Both the position numbers and the translations under genes were made by a program. DNA of 26,617 bases, from positions 1-26,617 of IMG/VR virus record IMGVR_UViG_3300036791_000681, one strand, 5' to 3'. Under the pieces are notes generated by a model. That model ran no database searches and was not told the DNA's origin. It saw nothing but the letters and a program-made list of their open reading frames with translations. Within the stretch, counting starts at the first letter, position 1; the number at the start of each line of letters is the position of its first letter. This stretch comes from a virus. Below, piece by piece: positions 15,453 through 20,744 of this stretch.

Positions 15453-15465
15453 TTATGCGTAGCGT
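15438..15465 (+). promoter_or_regulatory. Candidate early promoter
   Basis: TTGACT at 15438-15443, 16-base spacer, TAGCGT at 15460-15465 (TANNNT form), then 8 bases and the ATG of the 15474 gene. This predicts a transcript starting at or near the start codon. The spacer contains a 14-base palindrome (15447-15460), so the site could be repressed. Confidence 0.4.
15447..15460. promoter_or_regulatory. Palindromic operator candidate ACGCATTTATGCGT
   Basis: ACGCAT and ATGCGT are perfect inverted halves around TT. Two further symmetric pairs lie just outside one mismatch. The site is between the -35 and -10 of the rightward early promoter and at the start of the leftward terminase-side gene, the classical place for a repressor to govern divergent transcription. 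No repressor gene was identified in the window. Confidence 0.4.
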
Positions 15466-15473
15466 TATGGATC

Positions 15474-15635
15474 ATGGGAAAGACGAAGAACAGGAACGCG
15501 GTTGCCCTTGGCCGTTTAGGTGGCAAAGCTGGCAAGGGCAGCGAAGCCCGGAAATGGGCGGCGCGCAAGGCAGCGAGAGTGCGATGGGATAACCATGCGA
15601 AGCGGTTAGCATCAGGCGTGCCAAATGGCCAATAA
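15474..15635 (+). CDS. Small basic VALGRLGGKAG-type protein
   Basis: A 53-residue protein starting MGKTKNRNAVALGRLGGKAG and containing EARKWAARKAARVRWDNHAK. The VALGR-x-GGKA ... AR-x-AARxRW pattern belongs to a widespread set of short basic proteins of unknown role in bacteria and phages, perhaps binding nucleic acid. The ATG at 15474 is chosen because the family normally begins just before that motif; the upstream frame begins with a TTG overlapping the -35. It has no ribosome site and may be translated from a leaderless message. Confidence 0.7.
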   Translation: MGKTKNRNAVALGRLGGKAGKGSEARKWAARKAARVRWDNHAKRLASGVPNGQ

Positions 15636-15664
15636 ATATTTTAGATTATTTTTATGCGGTGCTG

Positions 15665-15694
15665 TTGACACATGCGAAGCGCTAGGCATATTGA
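15665..15694 (+). promoter_or_regulatory. Candidate early promoter with perfect -35
   Basis: TTGACA at 15665-15670 is a perfect -35. A weak -10 (TATTGA, 3 of 6) follows 18 bases later, 4 bases before the ATG at 15699. A start so close to the start codon again suggests a leaderless message; alternatively the downstream match is chance. Confidence 0.4.
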
Positions 15695-15698
15695 CGAC

Positions 15699-15878
15699 AT
15701 GAACAAAACAAATCAGACAGTAAAACGCGAGACGTATGGCAACTACACATTTAATCTCACTCGGGACGGATCATGCTATGTGACCAGATTCGGGCAGTAC
15801 GTGGCAACGTTCGGAAACGCCAGAATAGCGGAAAACTACGTTAACTCAATCGCCAACGTCGAAAAGGGAAATCAATGA
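15699..15878 (+). CDS. Small hypothetical early protein
   Basis: A 59-residue protein starting MNKTNQTVKRETYGNYTFNL, followed by a strand-rich middle (CYVTRFGQYVATFGNARIA). The ATG at 15699 is preferred over an in-frame ATG nine codons earlier because the latter falls in the promoter spacer. There is no Shine-Dalgarno sequence. The stop overlaps the next start as ATGA at 15875-15878. No family recognised. Confidence 0.65.
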   Translation: MNKTNQTVKRETYGNYTFNLTRDGSCYVTRFGQYVATFGNARIAENYVNSIANVEKGNQ

Positions 15879-16147
15879 GAAACCAATACGAGGAACCGCG
15901 ACAAACGACTTGGGACGGTAACGGCGATCAGCCCGAACCGCCGAGTGATTACGAGCAAAACTTTCCCTGTGATGAACCGGAAATGTTTAGCTTCGAGTGG
16001 ACTTGTCGCGCGCTCGGCCTACCTGTCCCCGAAGAAATTGTAGAACAAAACGATTGGTTAGATCGGAACCGAGACGAAGAAGCTTGGGAGCGCGAACAAG
16101 CCGAGAAACACGCACGCGAACAATCAATGCAACCAGACCATGACTAA
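15875..16147 (+). CDS. Acidic hypothetical early protein
   Basis: A 90-residue, strongly acidic protein rich in E, D and N, with PEMFSFEWTCRALGLPVPEE and WLDRNRDEEAWEREQAEKHA. It is coupled to the previous gene by ATGA, with AAAGGG about 7 bases before its ATG, and overlaps the next by 8 bases. Its acidity is compatible with a DNA-mimic or host-inhibitor, but nothing specific supports that. Confidence 0.68.
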   Translation: MRNQYEEPRQTTWDGNGDQPEPPSDYEQNFPCDEPEMFSFEWTCRALGLPVPEEIVEQNDWLDRNRDEEAWEREQAEKHAREQSMQPDHD

Positions 16148-16364
16148 GGAATTAAATCATAGAATAGCTAATGCGCTGGAAATCTGTAATCAGATGGTGG
16201 CGCGAGAACTTGGAAGCCCTCAACGCAAAGCACGCAAGCGCACGGTCAAGGCACAACCAATGCCAGCATCTCCAAAACTTAGAGCCGTCAACGCATATCG
16301 CAAAGCACATCCCAATTGTTCTCTGAGGGAAGCAGCAATAGCAGCAGGATTCAATATAAAATGA
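16140..16364 (+). CDS. Basic hypothetical early protein
   Basis: A 74-residue protein with a helical N-terminus (MTKELNHRIANALEICNQMV), a basic linker (RKARKRTVKAQP) and a C-terminal segment AVNAYRKAHPNCSLREAAIA ending AGFNIK, which looks like the recognition part of a small helix-turn-helix. It overlaps both neighbours (8 bases upstream, ATGA downstream at 16361-16364). DNA binding is plausible but unproven. Confidence 0.65.
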   Translation: MTKELNHRIANALEICNQMVARELGSPQRKARKRTVKAQPMPASPKLRAVNAYRKAHPNCSLREAAIAAGFNIK

Positions 16365-16924
16365 CTGATAATACGATCACAACTTACAACGGCCTTCTCA
16401 AACAGAGACCGACTAGTCCAGCGCCGCGCGTTGGCGAACAACGATATTTTTCCTGGCAAGAGCGCACAGGAAAAAGAGGAAACCCATACACACACGTAAA
16501 AAACGAGCAAGCCGAGTATGGCGGGCAGCTCTGCGAAATCATATCAAGCGAGCAAACAGACTACAAGGACGCGCACGGCAATCTTAGCTTCAACGTGGAG
16601 TTCACGCCGTTGAACGGCAGGGGTGTTCAGCCTGCTACGGCTGCGAGCACGGAAGGTCCGAACGTCTCGCCCCCTGCCAATCCTGTCGGCAACGGATTAG
16701 ACGAAACGCGACGCCACCTAATGCAGGTCGCGAACCTTTACAATCTCTGCGTCAAAGCGGTGAACATCACCGTCGCGCCGAACGTACCGGAAGCACTACA
16801 AACCAGCGAATGGCTACAAGCCGCAGTCTCGTCGTTGTTCATCGAGGCGACAAGACATCAGAAACCCGGCGAACGCTGGACATCGTGGGCGGACAAAATG
16901 CCGGAGAAACCAATTAAATTATGA
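16361..16924 (+). CDS. Hypothetical early protein
   Basis: A 187-residue protein when started at MTDNTITTYNGLLKQRPTSP, the ATGA overlap with the gene before. Residues 25-85 are beta-rich with basic and aromatic residues (QRYFSWQERTGKRGNPYTHV, QLCEIISSEQTDYKDAHG, FNVEFTPLNGRG), possibly an OB-like or ssDNA-binding fold. The C-terminal 75 residues are helical (ETRRHLMQVANLYNLCVKAV). It sits among replication-associated early genes and is coupled downstream by ATGA at 16921-16924. No family recognised. Confidence 0.7.
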   Translation: MTDNTITTYNGLLKQRPTSPAPRVGEQRYFSWQERTGKRGNPYTHVKNEQAEYGGQLCEIISSEQTDYKDAHGNLSFNVEFTPLNGRGVQPATAASTEGPNVSPPANPVGNGLDETRRHLMQVANLYNLCVKAVNITVAPNVPEALQTSEWLQAAVSSLFIEATRHQKPGERWTSWADKMPEKPIKL

Positions 16925-17175
16925 GCAATCCATCCAGCGCCTATCGATCAAGCTACCTTTACGTCCAATATAGGACACGGAGGAGGCTTCACATTTTGGC
17001 CGGTGCTGATGTCGGCAAGACAGCGGACGAAGTAGCGGACAATTTGCTTAATGAAATCATCGAAGCCAAATATCCGCAGGTTATAGAAGTAGAGAAGCAG
17101 ATTGCCGGGATCGAAAAAGATTTGGCTGCAATCTTGCGAAAAGATAAACTGAAAGGAACGCCGCTTGAAGATTAA
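16921..17175 (+). CDS. Small hypothetical early protein with C-terminal coiled coil
   Basis: An 84-residue protein. The N-terminal third is aromatic and basic (SSYLYVQYRTRRRLHILAG). The rest is helical (ADEVADNLLNEIIEAKYPQV, EVEKQIAGIEKDLAAILRKD) and could form a coiled coil. The start overlaps the previous stop as ATGA, and the end overlaps a TTG-started gene at 17165. No known family. Confidence 0.65.
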   Translation: MSNPSSAYRSSYLYVQYRTRRRLHILAGADVGKTADEVADNLLNEIIEAKYPQVIEVEKQIAGIEKDLAAILRKDKLKGTPLED

Positions 17176-17329
17176 AACGAGTTGGGTTTGGCCTCCAATC
17201 CCGAATCGTTCCATGGATTGGTGCGCGTACGTTGATGGCAATGAAGAAGGAGCGCTCGGATGGGGCTCGACCGAACGAGAAGCCAAAGAAGATTTACTGG
17301 AAAAACTCAACGCCATGCCCAAACCATGA
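17165..17329 (+). CDS. Small conserved phage protein (WPPIPxRxMDWCAY type)
   Basis: A 54-residue protein beginning at TTG 17165 and overlapping the preceding stop. The core WPPIPNRSMDWCAYVDGNEE with GWGSTEREAKEDLLEKL matches a common small phage protein with a PPIP-x-R-xxDW-AY segment and a G-x-G-T-ExEA-xDL helix; that resemblance is what reveals it. ATG at 17214 is an alternative but would cut the conserved PPIP segment. It is coupled to the next ORF by ATGA (17326-17329). Function unknown. Confidence 0.7.
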   Translation: MKIKTSWVWPPIPNRSMDWCAYVDGNEEGALGWGSTEREAKEDLLEKLNAMPKP

Positions 17330-17478
17330 ACAAATACACAACAAACTACCCGCTTGCGGTTCTGAGAACCGTGTGGAGAAAACTGGCAAGGAGAAAACAT
17401 GAAACACAACCGTCGAAAACACTCCCCATTAAAATGGCTCGCCCTCCATTTGATGTGGTTCACGTTCGCAAAGTCTGA
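17326..17478 (+). CDS. Possible small basic protein (overlaps another ORF)
   Basis: A 50-residue ORF beginning MNKYTTNYPLAVLRTVWRKL, coupled to the previous stop by ATGA. It is basic throughout. Its last 80 bases overlap the 34-residue ORF at 17399 in another frame; perhaps only one is translated. No family recognised. Confidence 0.4.
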   Translation: MNKYTTNYPLAVLRTVWRKLARRKHETQPSKTLPIKMARPPFDVVHVRKV

Positions 17479-17503
17479 CCGAACCGTTTACGAGAGAAAA
17501 TGA
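17399..17503 (+). CDS. Possible 34-residue basic peptide with strong ribosome site
   Basis: The ORF begins MKHNRRKHSPLKWLALHLMW and ends TVYERK. AAGGAG lies about 5 bases before the ATG, the clearest Shine-Dalgarno sequence in this operon, and its stop overlaps the next ATG as ATGA (17500-17503). It contains a short hydrophobic stretch (WLALHLMWFTF). It could be a genuine tiny membrane-associated peptide or a reinitiation relay to the 17500 gene. Confidence 0.5.
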   Translation: MKHNRRKHSPLKWLALHLMWFTFAKSDRTVYERK

Positions 17504-17901
17504 AACGCTCGTTTGCCTATGCAGCAGCCGAAGCGCAATCCCGCCTCGATGCCGCGAGCGGAGAATTGTTCGCCAAGCTCGCATACAATAAAGACTATAA
17601 CGCGGGACTTCAAGAATCCGATACTTGCGCTAATCGTCACAAGGGCGCACCGACATCCGTTCAAGCTCACAAACGCATCAGGGGAGGCTTGAGCGCACGC
17701 CGCGAGGCGGTTTATTCGATGATTAAAGAATGTCATTTAACCGGATTGACGTGCGACTCGCTTGCTGATTTTTGGAAGATAAATCCTAATTCAATCAGTG
17801 GTCGCTTCTCGGAGCTTGCGCGCGACGGTAGGATCGAGAAATTCGGAACGCGCAAGACGCGCTCTGGCTGTCCGGCAGCGGTTTGGAGGGCCAAGCCATG
17901 A
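17500..17901 (+). CDS. Winged-helix DNA-binding protein
   Basis: A 133-residue protein. Residues 50-133 form a winged helix: RREAVYSMIKECHLTGLTCD, then SLADFWKINPNSISGRFSEL as helix-turn-helix, and ARDGRIEKFGTRKTRSGCPA with AVW as the wing. The GAPTS linker followed by this domain is frequent in phage early proteins, thought to be regulators or replication accessories. It is coupled to both neighbours by ATGA (17500-17503 and 17898-17901). Target sites are unknown; the palindrome at 15447 is one candidate. Confidence 0.8.
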   Translation: MKRSFAYAAAEAQSRLDAASGELFAKLAYNKDYNAGLQESDTCANRHKGAPTSVQAHKRIRGGLSARREAVYSMIKECHLTGLTCDSLADFWKINPNSISGRFSELARDGRIEKFGTRKTRSGCPAAVWRAKP

Positions 17902-18104
17902 ACGATACCGAGAAGCATCCGTTAGATAGCAGGATACTGAAATGTGTGAGGTGTGGGTTTTGCGAAACAGAGTTGTCGGCTCGACTCAGGAGATTCGACC
18001 ACCCTGACGCCCGAAAAGGATTTGAGGTAAAGCATTGTCCCGGATGCGGAGGCGATACAAAAATTCTGCTCAAGATCGCCGCAGCGTTGGGGGGCGAGCC
18101 ATGA
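17898..18104 (+). CDS. Small zinc-ribbon protein
   Basis: A 68-residue protein with two cysteine pairs, CVRC (in KCVRCGFCETELS) and CPGC (in VKHCPGCGGDTKI), the pattern of a two-knuckle zinc ribbon of the Com/transcription-factor type. Between them lies an Arg/Asp-rich loop. Start MNDTEKHPLD overlaps the previous stop as ATGA; its own stop overlaps the next start likewise (18101-18104). Mu Com is a zinc-finger translation activator of comparable size, but similarity here is only at the motif level. Confidence 0.75.
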   Translation: MNDTEKHPLDSRILKCVRCGFCETELSARLRRFDHPDARKGFEVKHCPGCGGDTKILLKIAAALGGEP

Positions 18105-18286
18105 CCACACACGCTGATGAACTGAATGAGAAGCGATGTTTGGCGCATCAGATCATTTTCGACTTATTTGAGGCAAAGGCAACGGGACAGATTGCGCTGC
18201 TTTTAATGGCGTGCAGTCTCGCACATAAGCAACTCGCGCCAGAAGATCATCAAAAATGGCTACAGTCGAAGGTTTCCGAGTTATGA
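18101..18286 (+). CDS. Small helical hypothetical protein
   Basis: A 61-residue protein (MTTHADELNEKRCLAHQIIF ...) that is largely helical with a hydrophobic middle (ATGQIALLLMACSLAHK). It is enclosed by ATGA overlaps at both ends. No family recognised. Confidence 0.65.
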   Translation: MTTHADELNEKRCLAHQIIFDLFEAKATGQIALLLMACSLAHKQLAPEDHQKWLQSKVSEL

Positions 18287-18765
18287 CCACACCACGATCA
18301 CGCGCTGACACCGACAAGATCAACGCCAAGCTTGACGCGATAGAAGCTATAGCTGGCGAAGTTGGAGGACTAGGAATAAGTGATAGCAAAAGGCTTATCG
18401 ACGCGCTGAGGATTGCGCTGGAATGGTTCAAGTCATTAACCCCACTACAACGAGACAACGCGCTGCGAGAGATTGCCGAGGCGTTGGCTGACGCCCGCGC
18501 TGGCGAGCAGGGAGGCGAACGTGTGCCGCATCGTGTGCGGCGTGACCCAGCTAAGCCCATTTGCCTTTGCATGATCCTTGAACGGACGAATGAAGTCGTA
18601 ACGGTAGCGATTTCTTCCATGCCTTACGACGGGCTGAAGCATATATGGCTCTCTAAGACCGTAGCCCTGAAGGAACTTCCTAAAGGCGTTAGTGAGCGGC
18701 ACGGTCCGTTCTTCACGGTCTTTGAAGCTAATAATGGGGCGGGTGACGAGGTAATTGAGCCATGA
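18283..18765 (+). CDS. Chimeric early protein whose C-terminal half reads antisense to an integrase fragment
   Basis: A 160-residue ORF, coupled by ATGA at both ends (18283-18286, 18762-18765). Residues 1-68 are a normal helical phage-like portion (INAKLDAIEAIAGEV, LIDALRIALEWFKSL, ALREIAEALADARAGE). From about residue 69 the rightward frame reads through a segment whose opposite strand encodes a tyrosine recombinase C-terminal domain, so residues 69-150 are probably non-homologous, overprinted sequence. The frame remains open and coupling to the next gene is kept. Either the longer product is tolerated or it has become functional. The N-terminal half is likely genuine; the original stop was probably lost at the junction. 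Confidence 0.6.
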   Translation: MTTPRSRADTDKINAKLDAIEAIAGEVGGLGISDSKRLIDALRIALEWFKSLTPLQRDNALREIAEALADARAGEQGGERVPHRVRRDPAKPICLCMILERTNEVVTVAISSMPYDGLKHIWLSKTVALKELPKGVSERHGPFFTVFEANNGAGDEVIEP

Positions 18766-18777
18766 ACCATCAAACAA
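18445..18777 (-). pseudogene. Tyrosine recombinase (integrase) C-terminal remnant, antisense in the early operon
   Basis: The leftward frame encodes 110 residues. From about residue 18 to 97 (18726-18487) it reads like a phage integrase catalytic domain: REERTVPLTNAFRKFLQGYG, LREPYMLQP, a basic RNRYRYDFIRPF, then WVTPHTMRHTFASLLASAGV. HTMRH is the conserved HxxR box (His81, Arg84). Homology stops right after GVS: the expected lead into WLGH and the catalytic Tyr is replaced by unrelated residues. The N-terminal domain and the box I arginine are also missing. It lacks a start region and cannot be an active recombinase. It was probably brought in by illegitimate recombination. Confidence 0.8.
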
Positions 18778-18956
18778 CGTACACCGGAAAATATGTCATT
18801 ACCCAATCGACTATAGACGATACTTGGAAAGTCAAAATAACCGAGACAGAGCAACTCGTTGCTTCTTGTCCCGACCAGTCGTCAGCAATTAAAGTTGCTC
18901 ACGGTCTTTGTGCTTTACACAGAGAAAAGCAAAACACAGAGGGGGTGAGACAGTGA
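18762..18956 (+). CDS. Small hypothetical early protein
   Basis: A 64-residue protein (MNHQTTYTGKYVITQSTIDD ...) with two or three strands followed by a helix (QSSAIKVAHGLCALHREKQ), the layout of small phage proteins with a beta-beta-alpha fold. Its start overlaps the chimeric ORF and its stop overlaps the GTG of the next gene as GTGA. No family recognised. Confidence 0.68.
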   Translation: MNHQTTYTGKYVITQSTIDDTWKVKITETEQLVASCPDQSSAIKVAHGLCALHREKQNTEGVRQ

Positions 18957-19081
18957 AAAAACAACCTAAGAAACTGCGGAACCCAGTGGTCAAAACCAAG
19001 GTCGAAAAAAAATTGGAAATGAACTTGGGCGCTAAGACGCTACGTAAGAGACGGGAAATGTTCCGATTTTTCCGTGCCTAA
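18953..19081 (+). CDS. Tiny basic protein at end of first early operon block
   Basis: A 42-residue protein started at GTG 18953, overlapping the preceding stop as GTGA, with a G-rich AGGGGGTGA ribosome site 4-5 bases upstream. It is highly basic (KKQPKKLRNPVVKTKVEKKL, TLRKRREMFRFFRA), suggesting nucleic-acid contact. The terminator at 19136-19186 follows. No family recognised. Confidence 0.6.
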   Translation: MKKQPKKLRNPVVKTKVEKKLEMNLGAKTLRKRREMFRFFRA

Positions 19082-19135
19082 ACAACACTAATTTCACTGG
19101 AAATATCGGCATCAGTCTGTCCACGCAGACAAAAA

Positions 19136-19186
19136 CCCCGGCAGTCGCTTATTTTTTACGAGGTGGCGATTGCCGGGGAACTTTTT
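19136..19186 (+). terminator. Strong intrinsic terminator
   Basis: CCCCGGCAGTCGC (19136-19148) pairs with GCGATTGCCGGGG (19166-19178) over 13 pairs with one G-U, around a 17-base loop, followed by AAC and TTTTT at 19182-19186. An A5 run lies just before the stem, so the structure could also work leftward. It separates the first early block from the replication genes. Confidence 0.85.
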
Positions 19187-19189
19187 CGC

Positions 19190-19217
19190 TTGCATTAGTT
19201 GATTGAATCCTTACTGT
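19190..19217 (+). promoter_or_regulatory. Candidate promoter for the replication block
   Basis: TTGCAT at 19190-19195, a 16-base spacer and TACTGT at 19212-19217, then 7 bases and the ATG at 19225. It lies just after the terminator, as expected for a fresh transcript. Transcription would start at or near the ATG, with no Shine-Dalgarno sequence visible. Confidence 0.4.
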
Positions 19218-19224
19218 AAGCGTC

Positions 19225-20079
19225 ATGTCTTATTCAAAGCTTTTCTCGTCAATAGTTCATTCATCGCTATGGACTGAAGAAGATCATGTTCGGCTTCTCT
19301 TCGTAACACTTCTCGCAATAGCTGATCGAGAAGGTCACGTTTATGGGTCGCGCAATGGCTTGGAGCGCGCGGCAAACATTCAGTACGATGTTGACGCAGG
19401 GGACGTTGACCCGTGGCAAGCCTTAATGGAGCCGGATTCGGATAGCGCGGATTTGATGCGAAACCCGGAGAACGAAGGGCGACGAATAGAAGCCGTGGAC
19501 GGAGGTTTCCGTATCCTGAATTATTTATATTATCGCTCATTGCGCAATGACGACGATAGACGTGAACAGAACCGGGAAGCTCAACGTAAATTCAGAGAAA
19601 GATCAGTAAGCCGTAATAAGCCGAGGTCAGCCAATGTCAAGCGCGTTAAGCCAGAATCAGCGCATGCAGATGCAGATGCAGATGCAGAGAGCAGAAGCAA
19701 AGAAGAAGAGATATATCTTGTCTATCCGAGGCATGAGGGAAAGCCTTCAGCGCTCCGAGCCATCCACAACGCGCTGTGTAACGGCTCGACATTCGAGTTC
19801 CTTCTTGAACGCACCCAAGCTTATGCCGCTACCCGCGCGCCGCGCGACAAGTTCACTCCGCTACCCGCGACATGGTTTAACGATCAACGATTTAATGACG
19901 ATCCTTCAGAGTGGTCACGGAAAGATAATGGCTCGAAATCAAAACAACGCGCGCCGTCCGGCCCCGCGTATCAGCCCGTCGAGTTCGGCCCGGAACTCAC
20001 CGATGAACAGATCGCGAAGAACAAAGAAGTAATCGCGCGCGAGAAGGCGATACTCATGCAGAAATTCAGACCGCACTAA
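19225..20079 (+). CDS. Phage replication protein (replisome organiser / DnaD-like type)
   Basis: A 284-residue protein. Residues 1-105 match the usual N-terminal winged domain of phage replication initiators: YSKLFSSIVHSSLWTEEDHV, LLFVTLLAIADREGHVYGSR, ALMEPDSDSAD, then NEGRRIEAVDGGFRILNYL. A basic linker follows, then an Ala-Asp repeat from a GCAGAT microsatellite. The C-terminal part has the IYLVYPRHEGKPSALRAIHN pattern with ATWFNDQRFNDDPSEW, seen in proteins that recruit host helicase. It begins a new transcription unit after the terminator. No helicase or primase is found nearby, so host replication machinery is probably used. Confidence 0.82.
   Translation: MSYSKLFSSIVHSSLWTEEDHVRLLFVTLLAIADREGHVYGSRNGLERAANIQYDVDAGDVDPWQALMEPDSDSADLMRNPENEGRRIEAVDGGFRILNYLYYRSLRNDDDRREQNREAQRKFRERSVSRNKPRSANVKRVKPESAHADADADAESRSKEEEIYLVYPRHEGKPSALRAIHNALCNGSTFEFLLERTQAYAATRAPRDKFTPLPATWFNDQRFNDDPSEWSRKDNGSKSKQRAPSGPAYQPVEFGPELTDEQIAKNKEVIAREKAILMQKFRPH
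19666..19689 (+). repeat. GCAGAT hexanucleotide microsatellite
   Basis: Three GCAGAT units followed by GCAGAG encode Ala-Asp-Ala-Asp-Ala-Asp-Ala-Glu in the linker of the replication protein. In-frame hexamer changes would alter linker length without breaking the gene. Confidence 0.9.
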
Positions 20080-20090
20080 AAGCGAAAGCT

Positions 20091-20504
20091 ATGACAAAAG
20101 AGGAATTACTGCGGATCGCACCAAACGCTTCGGCAGATACGATAGCCGCAAACACTGCTTCGCTCCCCGCCTCTGAGGCGGGGCTTCGCAGTGCAAGCAC
20201 GCCCAAAACCGAATCCCGCCTCGAGATGAATCGGACGGAGCACGAATACTCGCTGATTCTCAAGGCCGCGTATCCCGATCAGATCATCCGGTTCGAGGAA
20301 ATTAAGCTGCGAATTAGCGATGGCTGCTGGTACACCCCTGACTTTTTCCTGTTCGTGAACGGACAACCAACGTTTTTCGAGGTCAAAGGCGCGCACGTGT
20401 GGGACGACAGTCGCGTAAAGTTCAAGGCTGCGCGCGAACTTCACAAGTGGGCTAATTTCGAGATGCACCAAAAAACCAAATCGGGTTGGAAGCAGATACT
20501 ATGA
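20091..20504 (+). CDS. DUF1064-like nuclease / Holliday junction resolvase-like protein
   Basis: A 137-residue protein. The core from residue 46 (NRTEHEYSLILKAAYPDQII) contains ISDGCWYTPDFFLF and PTFFEVKGAHVWDDSRVKFK, a PD-(D/E)xK nuclease pattern with Asp84 and the EVK residues Glu97 and Lys99, as in phage DUF1064 proteins thought to act as resolvases or endonucleases in recombination or packaging. Residues 1-45 are an extra N-terminal stretch that carries a palindrome (20165-20183); Met46 may be the family-typical start. It is coupled to the following ORF by ATGA (20501-20504). Confidence 0.82.
   Translation: MTKEELLRIAPNASADTIAANTASLPASEAGLRSASTPKTESRLEMNRTEHEYSLILKAAYPDQIIRFEEIKLRISDGCWYTPDFFLFVNGQPTFFEVKGAHVWDDSRVKFKAARELHKWANFEMHQKTKSGWKQIL
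20165..20183. repeat. Perfect short inverted repeat within the nuclease gene
   Basis: CCCCGCCTC, T, GAGGCGGGG: nine-base arms around one base, flanked by the direct hexamer CTTCGC at 20158-20163 and 20184-20189. It resembles small repetitive extragenic palindromes, yet lies in frame inside the N-terminal extension of the nuclease. Confidence 0.7.
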
Positions 20505-20725
20505 CGCTTAAACCAGCTCAAAACGATTTCTATAGCAAGGAGAGGCGGCAAGAACATGGCAATTAGAAGGCGCTTAAAGGGCAATCCAACAGGATTGACC
20601 CTAAAACGGGCAAACGTCGAACAATCGGAGCCACGTTTTATTGCCAGAATTGCGGCAATACTTACGTGGAATGCAAATGCAAGGTGTATCAAAGCGCCCA
20701 CGCGAAAGGCCGAACGGATTACTGA
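20501..20725 (+). pseudogene. Zinc-ribbon protein interrupted by an in-frame amber codon or frameshift
   Basis: From the ATGA-coupled ATG at 20501 the frame runs 21 residues, meets TAG at 20564-20566, then continues open for 52 residues with KALKGQSNRIDPKTGKRRTI, GATFYCQNCGNTYVECKCKV and AKGRTDY. The CxxC ... CxC set is a clear zinc-binding pattern. A second start, ATG 20556, lies about 12 bases after AGGAGAGG and reads MAIR before running in the wrong frame; a -1 shift after MAIR would join it to KALKGQSN, which looks natural. So it is one gene with a single-base deletion or sequencing error, a nonsense mutation, or recoding. As written, no canonical start gives the zinc ribbon. The ATG 20556 frame runs 61 residues without recognisable motifs. 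Confidence 0.62.
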
Positions 20726-20744
20726 TTCTGCGTTGGCCTAGCGA

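Noticed and set aside
19634-20032. 132-codon ORF overlapping the replication protein
   Set aside because: Alternative-frame shadow created by the GCAGAT repeat (MQMQMQMQ), no ribosome site or coupling.
20556-20741. 61-codon rightward ORF with a good Shine-Dalgarno site
   Set aside because: Beyond the first four residues it lacks any motif, while the -1 frame carries the zinc ribbon; treated as the broken start of that gene rather than a separate protein.
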